DNA of 64,000 nt, taken from assembly GCA_003165315.1 (NCBI GenBank), contig PLSX01000231.1, positions 1 to 64,000 on the forward strand. The letters are read 5' to 3'. The notes under the pieces were generated by a model. That model did not search any database and had not been told where the DNA came from. It worked only from the letters and a program-made list of their open reading frames with translations. Below are positions 29,911-40,284 of this stretch, one piece after another. The translations under genes were made by a program, and so were the position numbers. Numbering within the stretch: the stretch's first letter is position 1; the number at the start of each line of letters is the position of its first letter. The stretch is from Acidobacteriota bacterium (GTDB lineage Bacteria > Acidobacteriota > Terriglobia > UBA7540).

Positions 29911-30273
29911 TTGAAAGATTTTAGGGACCTGAATGTCTGGAAGAAAAGCCGTGCGCTGGTCTTGGCTGTGTACAAAGCTTCACGTGGTTTCACCAAGGAG
30001 GAGCTTTTTTCGCTAACCAGCCAGTTTCGCCGAGCGGTGGCATCAGTGCCGGCCAATATTTCAGAAGGTTGCGGCAGAGCAAGCGACGCGGACTTTGGCC
30101 GGTTTCTGCAGATAGCGATGGGATCGGCAAGTGAGACCGAATATCATCTGCTGCTTGCCTACGACTTGCATTATTTGAATAACGATGCCTTCGGAGAACT
30201 GACGAAAGGCGTAATCGAAGTCAACCGCATGCTTGCTTCTCTCCTGGGAAGGATCAAGGGGGAAGCTGAGTAA
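29911..30273 (+). CDS. Four-helix bundle protein (23S rRNA intervening-sequence protein family)
   Basis: FRDLNVWKKSRALVLAVY; LTSQFRRAVASVPANISEGCGR; FLQIAMGSASETEYHLLLA. Confidence 0.9.
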   Translation: MKDFRDLNVWKKSRALVLAVYKASRGFTKEELFSLTSQFRRAVASVPANISEGCGRASDADFGRFLQIAMGSASETEYHLLLAYDLHYLNNDAFGELTKGVIEVNRMLASLLGRIKGEAE

Positions 30274-30280
30274 AGAAAGC

Positions 30281-30397
30281 TATCAGCGATCAGCGGTCAG
30301 CTAGTTACAACCCCATCGGAGCGGGAATGCGGGAACAATTCCGGTCTTAGCTGAACGCTGACAGTTGATCGCTTATAGCTGACCGCTGAAAGCTAAT
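30281..30397. repeat. Paired degenerate heptamer arrays (GATCAGC / [AC]GCTGAN)
   Basis: tatcagc gatcagc ggtcagc at 30281; agctgaa cgctgac agttgat cgcttat agctgac cgctgaa agctaat at 30349-30397. Confidence 0.88.
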
Positions 30398-30409
30398 TAA
30401 GGAATTCAC

Positions 30410-32071
30410 ATGAACATCTACCTCGACATCGTCTCCCCTGCTTCCAAGGAAGCCGGAATTCTTGCCAGTGATTACGGTTTGCAGAACCACGGTCTGGTGA
30501 ATCTGCGCCGCGTTTACTGGAACCTCAGCACCGCTGCCCTCTATGAAGAGATCGTGTTCCGTTCCGAGGGAACTCTAACGCACCTTGGGCCGGTGCTTGT
30601 AAACACGGGCAAGCACACGGCGCGAGCGGCGGCTGACAAGTTTGTGGTGCGCGAGCAATCGACGGAAGAACGGGTCTGGTGGGGCACGTACAATCGTCCC
30701 TTCACCGGCGAAAACTTCAGCTCGCTGCTGACGCGACTGCAAGGCTACCTTCAGGGCCGCGACGTCTTTGTGCAGGACTGCTTTGCCGGCGCCGATCCCG
30801 AATACTCCATGCCCATTCGCATCATCACCCAAAAGGCATGGCACAGCCTGTTTGCGCGCACCATGTTCCTGAAGCATCGGAACCAGGACAATCTGAAGAA
30901 GCACGTACCGGAGTTCACCGTGATCTCCGTGCCTGGCTTCCTCGCTTCACCCATGGTTGACGGCACCCGCTCCGACACTTTCATCATCCTGAATTTCCGC
31001 GAACGGCTGGCCATCATTGGCGGATCAAATTACGCCGGCGAAATCAAAAAGACCATCTTCACCGTGCTTAACTTCCTGCTGCCGCTGGAGGGCGTACTGT
31101 CCATGCATTGCTCGGCCAACGTGGGAAACGACGGTGACGTGGCCATCTTCTTTGGACTCTCCGGGACCGGCAAAACCACACTTTCCGCCGACCCCAATCG
31201 CCACCTGATTGGCGACGATGAGCACGGCTGGAGCGACAACGGGGTCTTTAATTTTGAGGATGGTTGCTACGCCAAGGTCATCCGCCTTTCCGAGGAGGCC
31301 GAACCGCAGATCCACGCCGTCACCCGCCGCTTTGGCACCATATTGGAAAACGTGGCTTACGATCCGGTTTCGCGCCACATCGATTTGAACGACGATAAGG
31401 TGACGGAGAATACGCGCGCCGCGTATCCGCTGGAATACATTTTCAATCATCTGCCGGAGAAGCATGCGGGACATCCAAAGAATGTCCTTTTCCTCACCTG
31501 CGACGCGTCTGGAGTAATGCCGCCCATCTCACGTCTCACTCCTGAGCAGGCGATCTACCATTTCATCTCCGGCTACACAAGCAAGATCGCGGGGACGGAA
31601 ATCGGTCTGGGCACAGAGCCGCAAATCACCTTCAGCACATGCTTTGGCGGACCCTTCATGGTGCATCACCCTTACGCCTACGCCGAACTGCTGAAGAAGA
31701 AGATTGTGAAGCACCATGCCAATGTTTGGTTGGTGAATACCGGATGGACGGGCGGGCCGTTTGGAGTGGGCAAACGCATCAGCATCAGCCACACGCGCGC
31801 GCTGCTGAACGCCGCACTCAGCGGGAAGCTGCAAAACGTGGAGTTTCACAAGGACCCCGTCTTCGGCTTTGACGTCCCAAAAACCTGCCCTGGCGTGCCC
31901 ACGGAGATCCTCGATCCGGCCAACACCTGGCCGAGCCGCGAGGAATATGACAAGAAGTATGACGCGCTGGCCGCACGCTTCATCGAGAACTTTAAATTGA
32001 TGATGAAAGAGTGCCCCGAACACATACTGGAAGCCGGACCCAAGCGAATCACCACTACCCCCGTGCGATGA
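30410..32071 (+). CDS. pckA: Phosphoenolpyruvate carboxykinase (ATP)
   Basis: FFGLSGTGKTTLSADPNR; IGDDEHGWSDNGVFNFEDGCYAK; VNTGWTGGPFGVGKRI. Confidence 0.96.
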   Translation: MNIYLDIVSPASKEAGILASDYGLQNHGLVNLRRVYWNLSTAALYEEIVFRSEGTLTHLGPVLVNTGKHTARAAADKFVVREQSTEERVWWGTYNRPFTGENFSSLLTRLQGYLQGRDVFVQDCFAGADPEYSMPIRIITQKAWHSLFARTMFLKHRNQDNLKKHVPEFTVISVPGFLASPMVDGTRSDTFIILNFRERLAIIGGSNYAGEIKKTIFTVLNFLLPLEGVLSMHCSANVGNDGDVAIFFGLSGTGKTTLSADPNRHLIGDDEHGWSDNGVFNFEDGCYAKVIRLSEEAEPQIHAVTRRFGTILENVAYDPVSRHIDLNDDKVTENTRAAYPLEYIFNHLPEKHAGHPKNVLFLTCDASGVMPPISRLTPEQAIYHFISGYTSKIAGTEIGLGTEPQITFSTCFGGPFMVHHPYAYAELLKKKIVKHHANVWLVNTGWTGGPFGVGKRISISHTRALLNAALSGKLQNVEFHKDPVFGFDVPKTCPGVPTEILDPANTWPSREEYDKKYDALAARFIENFKLMMKECPEHILEAGPKRITTTPVR

Positions 32072-32165
32072 GAAGGAAGCTGACAGCACACGGATGATAG
32101 CCGACAGCTAATTCAGATCAGCACATAGTTCTGAACTCATATCCCACCGCGTTGAGAAATCCCAC

Positions 32166-32196
32166 AGGGGCGGTTCGCGAACCGCCCCTTTTCTTT
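32166..32196 (+). terminator. Rho-independent terminator downstream of pckA
   Basis: ggggcggttcgcgaaccgcccc stem followed by ttttcttt. Confidence 0.85.
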
Positions 32197-32505
32197 CCCC
32201 TGTTTCCAATCTGAAATTAGCTATTTCAATTCCGCCGCTATGAACCCGCCACCATGAAAATGGAGTTTGGATCTGTAATGCGGAATGTCGAATCCGGATT
32301 CTTGAATCCCGAACGGCGTTCGGCCGATTGCATTCCGTAACGTTCAAGGGTATGTTATGGGCACGGCAAAAAGTCAAAGATAGGAATTCAAAATACGGGC
32401 CGCTGAGCAACGTAACCTGGGCAACGGCCACTTCCTTGCTGAATTCTGGCTATGAAGGTCGGTTTTTGAGACAGCAGCCCGGGAGGGGATGGCGGAGCCA
32501 AGACT

Positions 32506-33354
32506 ATGGAAGAGAAGCGAAATACAGAGCGAATGCTCCTCGCGATTCCCATCCGCGTTACGGCGTTTGGCGGGAGCGAAGGGGGATTTTCGGAAGAAAC
32601 CTATACGGTGGAGATCAACCGGGATGGAGCCCGCATCGCGCTCAAGCATCGAGTCGACCCGGACGACACCCTCCGAATTGTCAACCTGGAGAACTTGCGC
32701 GAAGCCGATTTCCGGGTCGTGGGGCAGAACCGTCTTGAGGAGAACGGGATCAGCGATTGGGGCGTGGTCTGCCTGGATGCTGACCGCAACCTTTGGAACA
32801 TTAAGTTCTCCGCACCGCTTAATGCCCACACGAACGAGGCAGGAGCCTTGCTGAAATGCGAGGATTGCGGCGCTGAGAGTTTATGCGCTCTTCGCGACTG
32901 GGAAGTCAAAAGCCTGGAAGCTGGATCGTTGCAGCGGTTGTGCGAAAAGTGCGGCGAGCCCACCAACTGGCAGTATGCTGACCGCCACATCGGCATCGAA
33001 AACGGCCGCCCACCCGAACCGCCCCCAAAGCCGGATCCCTCGGCGGCGAAACTTCCACCGGGGACCTGGGCCCACAAGCGTGCCCACAAACGGCTCGCCA
33101 TGAAACTTCCGATCCTGGTGCGCGACAAGGAAGGGGCGCATGAGGTTTCAAAAACGGAGTGCCTTTCCAGAGGTGGGCTGGCGGTCAGTTTGGGAATGAA
33201 ACTGGAAGTGGGCGATATCATCACGGTTTATTGCCCCTACTGTGAAGGGGGCCAAAACCTCGAGCAAAAAGCCGAAGTTCGCAGCCGCTTGACGTTTTTC
33301 CATGGAGAGCGTTGGATTTACGGCCTGTCCTACATCGCGGCGGAAAAGACTTAG
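32506..33354 (+). CDS. Two-domain PilZ protein with central CxxC-CxxC motif
   Basis: RNTERMLLAIPIRV; CEDCGAESLC...LCEKCGEP; KRLAMKLPILVRD...ECLSRGGLAV. Confidence 0.75.
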   Translation: MEEKRNTERMLLAIPIRVTAFGGSEGGFSEETYTVEINRDGARIALKHRVDPDDTLRIVNLENLREADFRVVGQNRLEENGISDWGVVCLDADRNLWNIKFSAPLNAHTNEAGALLKCEDCGAESLCALRDWEVKSLEAGSLQRLCEKCGEPTNWQYADRHIGIENGRPPEPPPKPDPSAAKLPPGTWAHKRAHKRLAMKLPILVRDKEGAHEVSKTECLSRGGLAVSLGMKLEVGDIITVYCPYCEGGQNLEQKAEVRSRLTFFHGERWIYGLSYIAAEKT

Positions 33355-33894
33355 CCCGCCGCTTGACAGCTATCCTAACCTTGGCTGTTATCATGAGATT
33401 TTGATACCGCCGCCCCTCCCCGAGCGTGGTGGACGCTTTTGCATCTTCACCACGAGACAAGTTGCTGTTGCTTGAGGCGCAAATTTCTTATTCCTCGTGG
33501 CGAAAATGGCTCACTACGGGTGAGAACCCAGGATCGAGACCGCGAGCGGTTACCCAAATTCCGCGCGGTTCTGAGTGCAGGTTCTTCTTGTGGAGGGACA
33601 CCCCGCGAATCCAAAGTATTCGGCAAGAGAAAGGCCCACGGTCATAAAAGCGTTGACCGTCCCTAAGCCCGCCGAGCTGCACCTGCCTCTCCGCCCGATG
33701 ATTCACATCCCGTTCGCAGTTGACTCCGGTCAATTTCACGCATAGATTGACCGCTTGCTTATTCGCGTTACCGTGGGGAAAGTGAAGCTCGACCTGTTGG
33801 GGAAGCCCGTAGCGAATCCCAGATTAACCATGAAAAGCCCTGGACCTGCCAAATCAATCCGCGCTTCTCAGGCTGAAAATCGGAAGCAGGTTTT

Positions 33895-36003
33895 ATGACA
33901 AGAGACATCACAAGATGTTCCATTCCCGCAGCGCTGACAATTGTTGTCCTGGCGCTCCTCATCGCAGGTAACGCCGGAGCCGTCACCGAAACTCCACAGG
34001 AATTACATCAGGCGAGGGCATGGACTCACGCGAGTTTTGCATCCACGGGAGCGCGTAAACACATCCCTCCTTTTTCATTTGTCTACGATGGCAGACCTTC
34101 CGCCGACTTGCTCAAACGCTGGAAATTCATCGCCGGACCAAGCTCACGCGAAGGCAGCAAACGGCTGCAGAAATTCACCTATCGAGACCCCTCCACAGGC
34201 CTTGAACTCACCTGCGACATGACGGCTTACGACAACTTCCCCGCGGTGGAATGGGTTCTTTCTTTCAAGAACACCAGCGTCAGGCCCACGCCGATTCTGG
34301 AGGACGTGCGGGCACTTAATGCAACTCTTGAGGGAAGTTCGTGGGTGCTGCACCGCGCCTTGGGCAGCAATGCCGCGCCCACCGACTTTTCTCCGGTGGA
34401 CCAAGTGTTGCCGCCTGGCACGCAGATCGATCTCGCGCCCACAGCAGGCCGGTCATCCGACACAACTTCGCTGCCGTTCTTCAATGTGACGGCCTCCGGG
34501 GAGCAAGGCTGCAATTTGGAGAAGGGGAACGCCCCGCAACTGGTCTACTGTGGCGGCGTGATGATCGGCCTCGGCTGGAGCGGTCAGTGGTCGGCAAGCT
34601 TTCGCGGTGCGCCGGGAGCCTTGCAATTGAAGATGGGGATGGAGCACACCCATCTGCGCCTGCTTCCCGGTGAAAGCATCCGCACCCCCCGCATGCTGCT
34701 GATCTTCTGGCATGGACGGGAACCGATCCGCGCCAACAACCTGCTGCGCAGCTTCATTCTGGCCTATCACACTCCCCGGCCGGGCGGAAAGCTGCTGCAA
34801 ATGCCCGTCGCCCACAACACGTGGTTTCAGTTCAAATTCGGCAATGCGGTTACGGAAGAAAACCAGATCGACTTTGCCACTCTGATTCGCCAGAAGAAAA
34901 TCGCCATCGATACTCTGGTGATCGATGCCGGGTGGTTTGAGGGCGGATGGCCGCACGGCGTAGGCAACTGGTTTCCCAGGAAGGACGCATTCCCGCGCGG
35001 GCTCGGGCCTTTGGGCCAGGCGGTGCATCAGTTGGGCATGCGCTTCAGCGTCTGGTTTGAGCCGGAGCGCGTTTCCGAAGGGACATGGCTCTACACCCAT
35101 CATCACGATTGGCTGCTTGAAGAAAGCAAGCGAACCCAGTGGCTGGATGGAAAAGACAAACAGGATTTGCTGAACCTCGGCAATCCGGAGGCCCGGCACT
35201 GGCTGACCGATATGATATCCGACGCCATCGACCAGGATGGGATCGATATCTTCCGGCATGACTTTAATATGGATCCACTGACGTTTTGGCGAAAGGCCGA
35301 CGCGCCTGACCGCCAGGGAATCAGCGAGATTCGTTATGTCGAGGGACTCTACTCCTTTTGGGACGAATTGCTCCGCCGGCATCCCAACCTCCTGATCGAC
35401 AATTGCTCAAGTGGCGGACGCAGGATTGACCTGGAGACTTCTTCACGCAGCGTGCCTCTATGGCGCTCGGATCTATTCGGCAATACGGTTGGTGAACAGG
35501 CCCTTGGGCTGGGACTCAACCTCTGGGTTCCACTCAGCTCGGGCGGGTTGTTCATTCACTCCTACTATCCCCCGGACCTGTATGAGGCTCGCAGCACCAT
35601 GAGCTCAGGGATCATTTTTCTCTGGAATGTCCGCAACTCTGATTTCAAAGCTGAATTGGCGCAGAAAATTGCGAATGAGGCAGAAGCTTTTTCAAAATAT
35701 TACTATGGCGACGTGTACCCACTCACGCCCATCACCACAGACGAAAAAGATTGGCTGAGTTATCAGTGTGATCGGCCCGACCTCGGCGAAGGTATGGTCA
35801 TGGCTCTCAGGCGCAAGTTGGCTATTGCGGATACCGTCACCGTTAGGCTGCAAGGGCTTAAACCCGGGAAAACATACGAAGTGGAAGACATCGATAATGG
35901 AAGGAAACAATTCGTCACCGGAAAGGAACTGGCAGCCGGTCTCCGCATCAATTTGGCGAATCCCCAAAGCTCGTCATTGTTGGTCTACCGGGAGGCGAAG
36001 TGA
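33895..36003 (+). CDS. Alpha-galactosidase (GH36/melibiase-like), secreted
   Basis: Signal peptide; LVIDAGWFEGGWPHGVGNW; FSVWFEPERVS; DIFRHDFNMDP; LLIDNCSSGGRRIDLE. Confidence 0.9.
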   Translation: MTRDITRCSIPAALTIVVLALLIAGNAGAVTETPQELHQARAWTHASFASTGARKHIPPFSFVYDGRPSADLLKRWKFIAGPSSREGSKRLQKFTYRDPSTGLELTCDMTAYDNFPAVEWVLSFKNTSVRPTPILEDVRALNATLEGSSWVLHRALGSNAAPTDFSPVDQVLPPGTQIDLAPTAGRSSDTTSLPFFNVTASGEQGCNLEKGNAPQLVYCGGVMIGLGWSGQWSASFRGAPGALQLKMGMEHTHLRLLPGESIRTPRMLLIFWHGREPIRANNLLRSFILAYHTPRPGGKLLQMPVAHNTWFQFKFGNAVTEENQIDFATLIRQKKIAIDTLVIDAGWFEGGWPHGVGNWFPRKDAFPRGLGPLGQAVHQLGMRFSVWFEPERVSEGTWLYTHHHDWLLEESKRTQWLDGKDKQDLLNLGNPEARHWLTDMISDAIDQDGIDIFRHDFNMDPLTFWRKADAPDRQGISEIRYVEGLYSFWDELLRRHPNLLIDNCSSGGRRIDLETSSRSVPLWRSDLFGNTVGEQALGLGLNLWVPLSSGGLFIHSYYPPDLYEARSTMSSGIIFLWNVRNSDFKAELAQKIANEAEAFSKYYYGDVYPLTPITTDEKDWLSYQCDRPDLGEGMVMALRRKLAIADTVTVRLQGLKPGKTYEVEDIDNGRKQFVTGKELAAGLRINLANPQSSSLLVYREAK

Positions 36004-36690
36004 GCATGCCCTGAGAATCGGTGCTGAATTATCCCAATCCGAAATTCACTCCCGTGCAATCCATGCTGTTTGGGTGATCAATGGCGAGGTATATGCGCAG
36101 CGACAAACGGTAGGAAACCACGAAACCCAGCCCGGTGGACAATACTGGAAATCAACTGAGAGGACCTCGCACCAAATTGGCGCGGCCGGAGTAGTCCGGC
36201 CTCTACTTAGGTTTTGAGAATGTGGACCGCTACAAAACTATAACCATCGAATTTCTCGGGGAAGAGAGAACGGAAACCATGACCACGCCGCCCAACGTCG
36301 CGCCAGCAAACACCGTAGTTCTGGGGGAACTGTCCGCCGACGGTGCCGTCTTCAACATGGAGTTTCGCGGCAATACGTTGGTGGGACTCACGCCGCCGCG
36401 TGCTACCGGCTCATGGCTTTACCGACCACGCCCTGCTCAAATAGGCGCGAAAGAAGCACCGATGAAAGAGGTCACGAGGTATGTGACTTCTTTCCAATTG
36501 CGATGGTAGGATCTCGTTTGTCCGGTAAGAGAAGAGCAGCCCCGTTCTGGAGATCCACGTTACACTTGCGCTTCCTTGCTCCGAATCGAAAGTTCCGGGT
36601 CGAACTGCGAATTCCTTCCTTCCCCTAATTCCATTTCCCCTCGCTCCTTTGGAAGTAGCGGATCATGCACGCAGGGCTTGACGCGGGAGG

Positions 36691-37605
36691 TTATTTCGCC
36701 TGAGTCAATCGCAACCCCGTGAGTGAGGGTGCAAGAGAAGATGGCAGATAGGCGACGCCGTATGCAGATACTCCCGGGGCAAAGCCTTCCTGCCGGTGGA
36801 TGATTTTCGCGGGAGTAAAGATGTTGGCCGAACCGGCAGAGTAGGGCAAGGCAGCTTCAATGGTGGCGCCCAAGGGATATTCATTACGGGCGAGGAAGCG
36901 GAAACCGCCGCGCGATACATTTTCCGTAGTCACGACTTCATTGCCACCCTTGGGGTTACGGACGCAGGCATCTACTTTCAGTTTGATGCGCGGCGACTTC
37001 CGTTCCTGCCTGGTATGGCGGTGGTCGGCAGCCTCTCGAATGGCCGGAAACAGCTCCTCACTTGCCGCAGCCCGCGTCCACAGGCTGGGTTTGTTGCATT
37101 TCTGGCAAGGGCGTGTAAGGCATTCATTGGCTAATAGGACTTCCAGCTCAAAAACGTCGAGGTGGGCAACCTGCTGCGCGCCACAACTGGTGCACTCAAG
37201 GAAAACCCGGGCCGCAGCACTCTCCGAACCATCAAGGAGAGGGAAATCGACGCCCCAGAAGTTTACTTCCTGATGGATGAAGGCAATGGCATAATGGCAA
37301 CCATCCTCATCTCCTGTAATAAGGCCCACCACGCGTGCCCCCGCGTCCATGCCTGTCTTGATGCATCGGATCGCAAGCAATTGCCGCGGTGCCAGCTTCT
37401 GATGGGAAAGGATTTTGGCACCCCGACGGCTGATCACCAGGGTTTGCGTCGCTTCTGCGAACTTCATGCCCGTCGGATTGGTCCCTGTGATGACAATTGG
37501 GAGCTCCAGGTAAATGCGATCACTGCTGCGGGTCATTTGGCCCACGGTGTCAACCACTTCGGAAGAAGAAGTCGGAATCGTCATAGGTTGGGAACTCAAT
37601 TTCAA
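36691..37605 (-). CDS. PilZ-domain protein with central CxxC-CxxC motif
   Basis: LECTSCGAQQV...RPCQKCNKPSLW; RKSPRIKLKVDACVRN...TENVSRGGFRF (RxxxR and NxSxxG). Confidence 0.78.
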   Translation of the reverse strand: MKLSSQPMTIPTSSSEVVDTVGQMTRSSDRIYLELPIVITGTNPTGMKFAEATQTLVISRRGAKILSHQKLAPRQLLAIRCIKTGMDAGARVVGLITGDEDGCHYAIAFIHQEVNFWGVDFPLLDGSESAAARVFLECTSCGAQQVAHLDVFELEVLLANECLTRPCQKCNKPSLWTRAAASEELFPAIREAADHRHTRQERKSPRIKLKVDACVRNPKGGNEVVTTENVSRGGFRFLARNEYPLGATIEAALPYSAGSANIFTPAKIIHRQEGFAPGVSAYGVAYLPSSLAPSLTGLRLTQAK

Positions 37606-38290
37606 ACCCTCCTGGGCCGGAGATTGTATGCTGGCCCACTAGCTTGGTTCAACATCAAATACCTGTCATTATCGAAAAAAGGGTTATAAAATGGGAAAAA
37701 CAGTCACTTTCGTCAAGAATATTGAATTTATTACACGGAATATGGGGAAATGCGATATTCACACAGGCCTCCAGTGGGCTTTGCGTCAGCGAAATCCTAC
37801 GACAAAATAGTGCGGGAATTCCTCATGAAATCTCTGGCCATTAAAAGGAAACCGAATGAATTGACCCCGCCGCGGCATTTCCTCCGTTCTCTTGCTTGAA
37901 AAATGGAAATGCATATTTAGTATCATACGTTTGCAGACTAATCCCTCTAATCCTTGGTGCAACTTGCAAATACCACTTTGTTTGCCAAGTGGCTTGTAAT
38001 GAATGTTCTGCGGAGAACATCCAGCCGATAGAGGAAGAAGAAACCTGGGCAGCCTCGGAAAACGCCTAGCATAGGTACCACCCTGCTGATTGTCCCCCCC
38101 TCTCGAGCGCGGCCAACGATCCAAGTGACTTGTTGTCATGCCATTATAGTCCTTTCAGTCCAAACCGCTGACCCGGCGCATAAATTAATGAAGATAAGCC
38201 TTGCAACCCGCCCAAATGGTCAGTAGCCTTATAAGTCTGGGCTGGTGCCTCGCACTGGTCCATCAAAGCATCAAACGAATTGGAGCGGTC

Positions 38291-38566
38291 ATGAGTAAGG
38301 CAAAAGGTGTTGTGATTAATGGAGTTCGGTTCCGTCCTGGAGAAGTGGATTGGGAAGATGCGCACAGCACCACGCGGGGAAAGTTGCCCGACTTTGAGGC
38401 AATGCGTACCGCCAACACTTTTGTGGGCTCCAAGATAACCTCAGCCGGCCTTGTCGCCAAAATCGGAAAGTACCTTCTGGTCATCACTGAAAAAGATGAA
38501 GCGCTGGAAGAGTTTGACTTCACTTTGATTCCTCTTCACGCCAAAATCCAACTTCGGTACCACTAG
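38291..38566 (+). CDS. Hypothetical protein
   Basis: Open frame from ATG at 38291, MSKAKGVVINGVRFRPGEVDW... Confidence 0.45.
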   Translation: MSKAKGVVINGVRFRPGEVDWEDAHSTTRGKLPDFEAMRTANTFVGSKITSAGLVAKIGKYLLVITEKDEALEEFDFTLIPLHAKIQLRYH

Positions 38567-38570
38567 GGCC

Positions 38571-38816
38571 GTCGAAGAAGCTAAGGAAGTCGAACGAGTC
38601 GAAGGAGTAAAAAACGTTAAGATGGTCGAAGTAGTTTAGGAAGTTGAATGACTCACCACCAGTTACTTTCTGCCCCTATGAGCTTTTGGACTTCCTCAAC
38701 TTAATGATCTCTGCATTGAATTGAAACACCCCTTCATCTCTTGTCTTTAGCTCTTTGACTTCTTCGACTCGTTCGACTACTTCGACTTCTTTAACTTTTT
38801 AACCTTCTTCAACTCA
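38571..38816. repeat. Inverted pair of degenerate nonamer arrays (GTCGAAGNA / TTCGACTNC)
   Basis: 38571-38651 parses into nine 9-mers starting G(T/C); 38754-38816 parses into seven 9-mers, tttgacttc ttcgactcg ttcgactac ttcgacttc tttaacttt ttaaccttc ttcaactca. Confidence 0.92.
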
Positions 38817-38832
38817 CCCCGAGGCCGACTTC

Positions 38833-39189
38833 ATGACCAACTCAGCAAACATCAAATCCGCGCTCATTCAGGTGATCCATGACGGCATGGGCGCAGGCGA
38901 TTCTGAATTGCAGCACGCCTTACTGCGAAAGTATCTGCTCTTGCTGCAAGAGAATAACACCCTTCCGGGAGCGATCTGTTTCTATACCTCGGGCGTCAAG
39001 ATGGTGGTGGAGAGCTCGCCCGTGCTTGACGTTTTGCAATCGCTGGAATCGCAGGGTGTTCGCCTGATCATCTGCAAAACCTGCCTCGAACACTACGGCT
39101 TGCTCGAAAAGGTACGCGTAGGCATCGTCGGCGGCATGGGAGACATCATCTCGGCCCAGTGGCTGGCGGACAAAGTGATTACGCTATGA
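38833..39189 (+). CDS. DsrE/YedF-like family protein
   Basis: ICFYTSGVKMVVESSPVLDVLQSLESQGVRLIICKTCLEHYGL...GGMGDIISAQWLADKVI. Confidence 0.75.
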   Translation: MTNSANIKSALIQVIHDGMGAGDSELQHALLRKYLLLLQENNTLPGAICFYTSGVKMVVESSPVLDVLQSLESQGVRLIICKTCLEHYGLLEKVRVGIVGGMGDIISAQWLADKVITL

Positions 39190-39273
39190 TCGCTGCGCAG
39201 GTCAAAAATAGCGACCGTACAATCAACGCCTAAACCATGTGCGCCACCAGGCAGGCCGCAAGTAATGATTTCC

Positions 39274-39696
39274 TCAGCCGTCAGTGCAGTCACCGCGTAC
39301 TTTTGAAAATGCACGGATGACTTCAATCTTGCCCTCGATATTCCGATTAAACTCCCCGAGGTCGGCCGCGGGAATCCAGTATTCGCGATGAAGCTTCGCC
39401 CCCACCTGCTGAACCTCATAGCGGTTCAAGTACTCACGGCGCACTCGAAAGCGTAAGACATAGCCCACGTTGCCAGACCGAACGTCCCTGGTGTTCCAAT
39501 CACGGGCAATTTGGTTGGCATACTCTTCCTCGAGAACCGGGTAAAAGATCGGCTGTTCGGGCAAGCGTGGTGGAAAGGTGGTAAATCCCGCTTGCCGGAC
39601 CAAATCCAACTCCAGCGCACCCACGGGGCGGAACAGCGTGATTAATTCGTCGATTTTATCACTCTTCATCAACACCTGGCGTCGCACATCCAGCAA
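39274..39696 (-). CDS. Hypothetical protein (resembles proteins annotated ADP-ribosylation/crystallin J1)
   Basis: FRPVGALELDLVRQAGFTTFPPRLPEQPIFYPVLEEEYANQIARDWN. Confidence 0.6.
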   Translation of the reverse strand: MLDVRRQVLMKSDKIDELITLFRPVGALELDLVRQAGFTTFPPRLPEQPIFYPVLEEEYANQIARDWNTRDVRSGNVGYVLRFRVRREYLNRYEVQQVGAKLHREYWIPAADLGEFNRNIEGKIEVIRAFSKVRGDCTDG

Positions 39697-39699
39697 GCT

Positions 39700-40194
39700 T
39701 CAAACTTCAATTGCCCCACCGGTTGTTTTAGACTCACGCAAACGGCATAGCAGACGAATTTGGCCCGCGTGGTAGACGTCGTGGAAGGCAACACCAAACA
39801 AAAAATTCACCGGAACGCGTTGAGTCTTCCTTTTTATGTATTCGACCAATGCTTCACGCAGTTTACGATGCTCGGTCTCCAGCAGAGCGAGGTCAGCCCG
39901 CCAGGCATTTTCGCTTAATTCCACCGGACGTTTGAACCAATTGCTTCCTTTTAGCACAAAGGATCCACGCTTGTCGCCGCATAAGCGCCGGCGGACGATG
40001 TACTTCCAATACGCCGCGTGGAGGGCAATTTCCCAGATATTATGCTGTCCCGGCGATGGCCTCCACGCCGCCGCTTCAACCGAAACGCCCCGCAGCGACT
40101 GGCGCAGATTGGGCCCATGCCATGCCTTGCTTTTGTATCCCTGGTCAAGGATTTCAAGTAGAACATCATCCCGAGGCTCTTGTGAACTTGGCAT
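39700..40194 (-). CDS. DinB-family protein
   Basis: PGQHNIWEIALHAAYWKY...FHDVYHAGQIRLL metal-binding His pattern. Confidence 0.8.
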   Translation of the reverse strand: MPSSQEPRDDVLLEILDQGYKSKAWHGPNLRQSLRGVSVEAAAWRPSPGQHNIWEIALHAAYWKYIVRRRLCGDKRGSFVLKGSNWFKRPVELSENAWRADLALLETEHRKLREALVEYIKRKTQRVPVNFLFGVAFHDVYHAGQIRLLCRLRESKTTGGAIEV

Positions 40195-40284
40195 GATCTC
40201 CTCCTAGTGTCACCTTCCCGCCTTCACCCTTTAGCCTTCACTCTTCAGCTATTTTTCAAGTTGTATCTTCTGCCCATTCGATTC

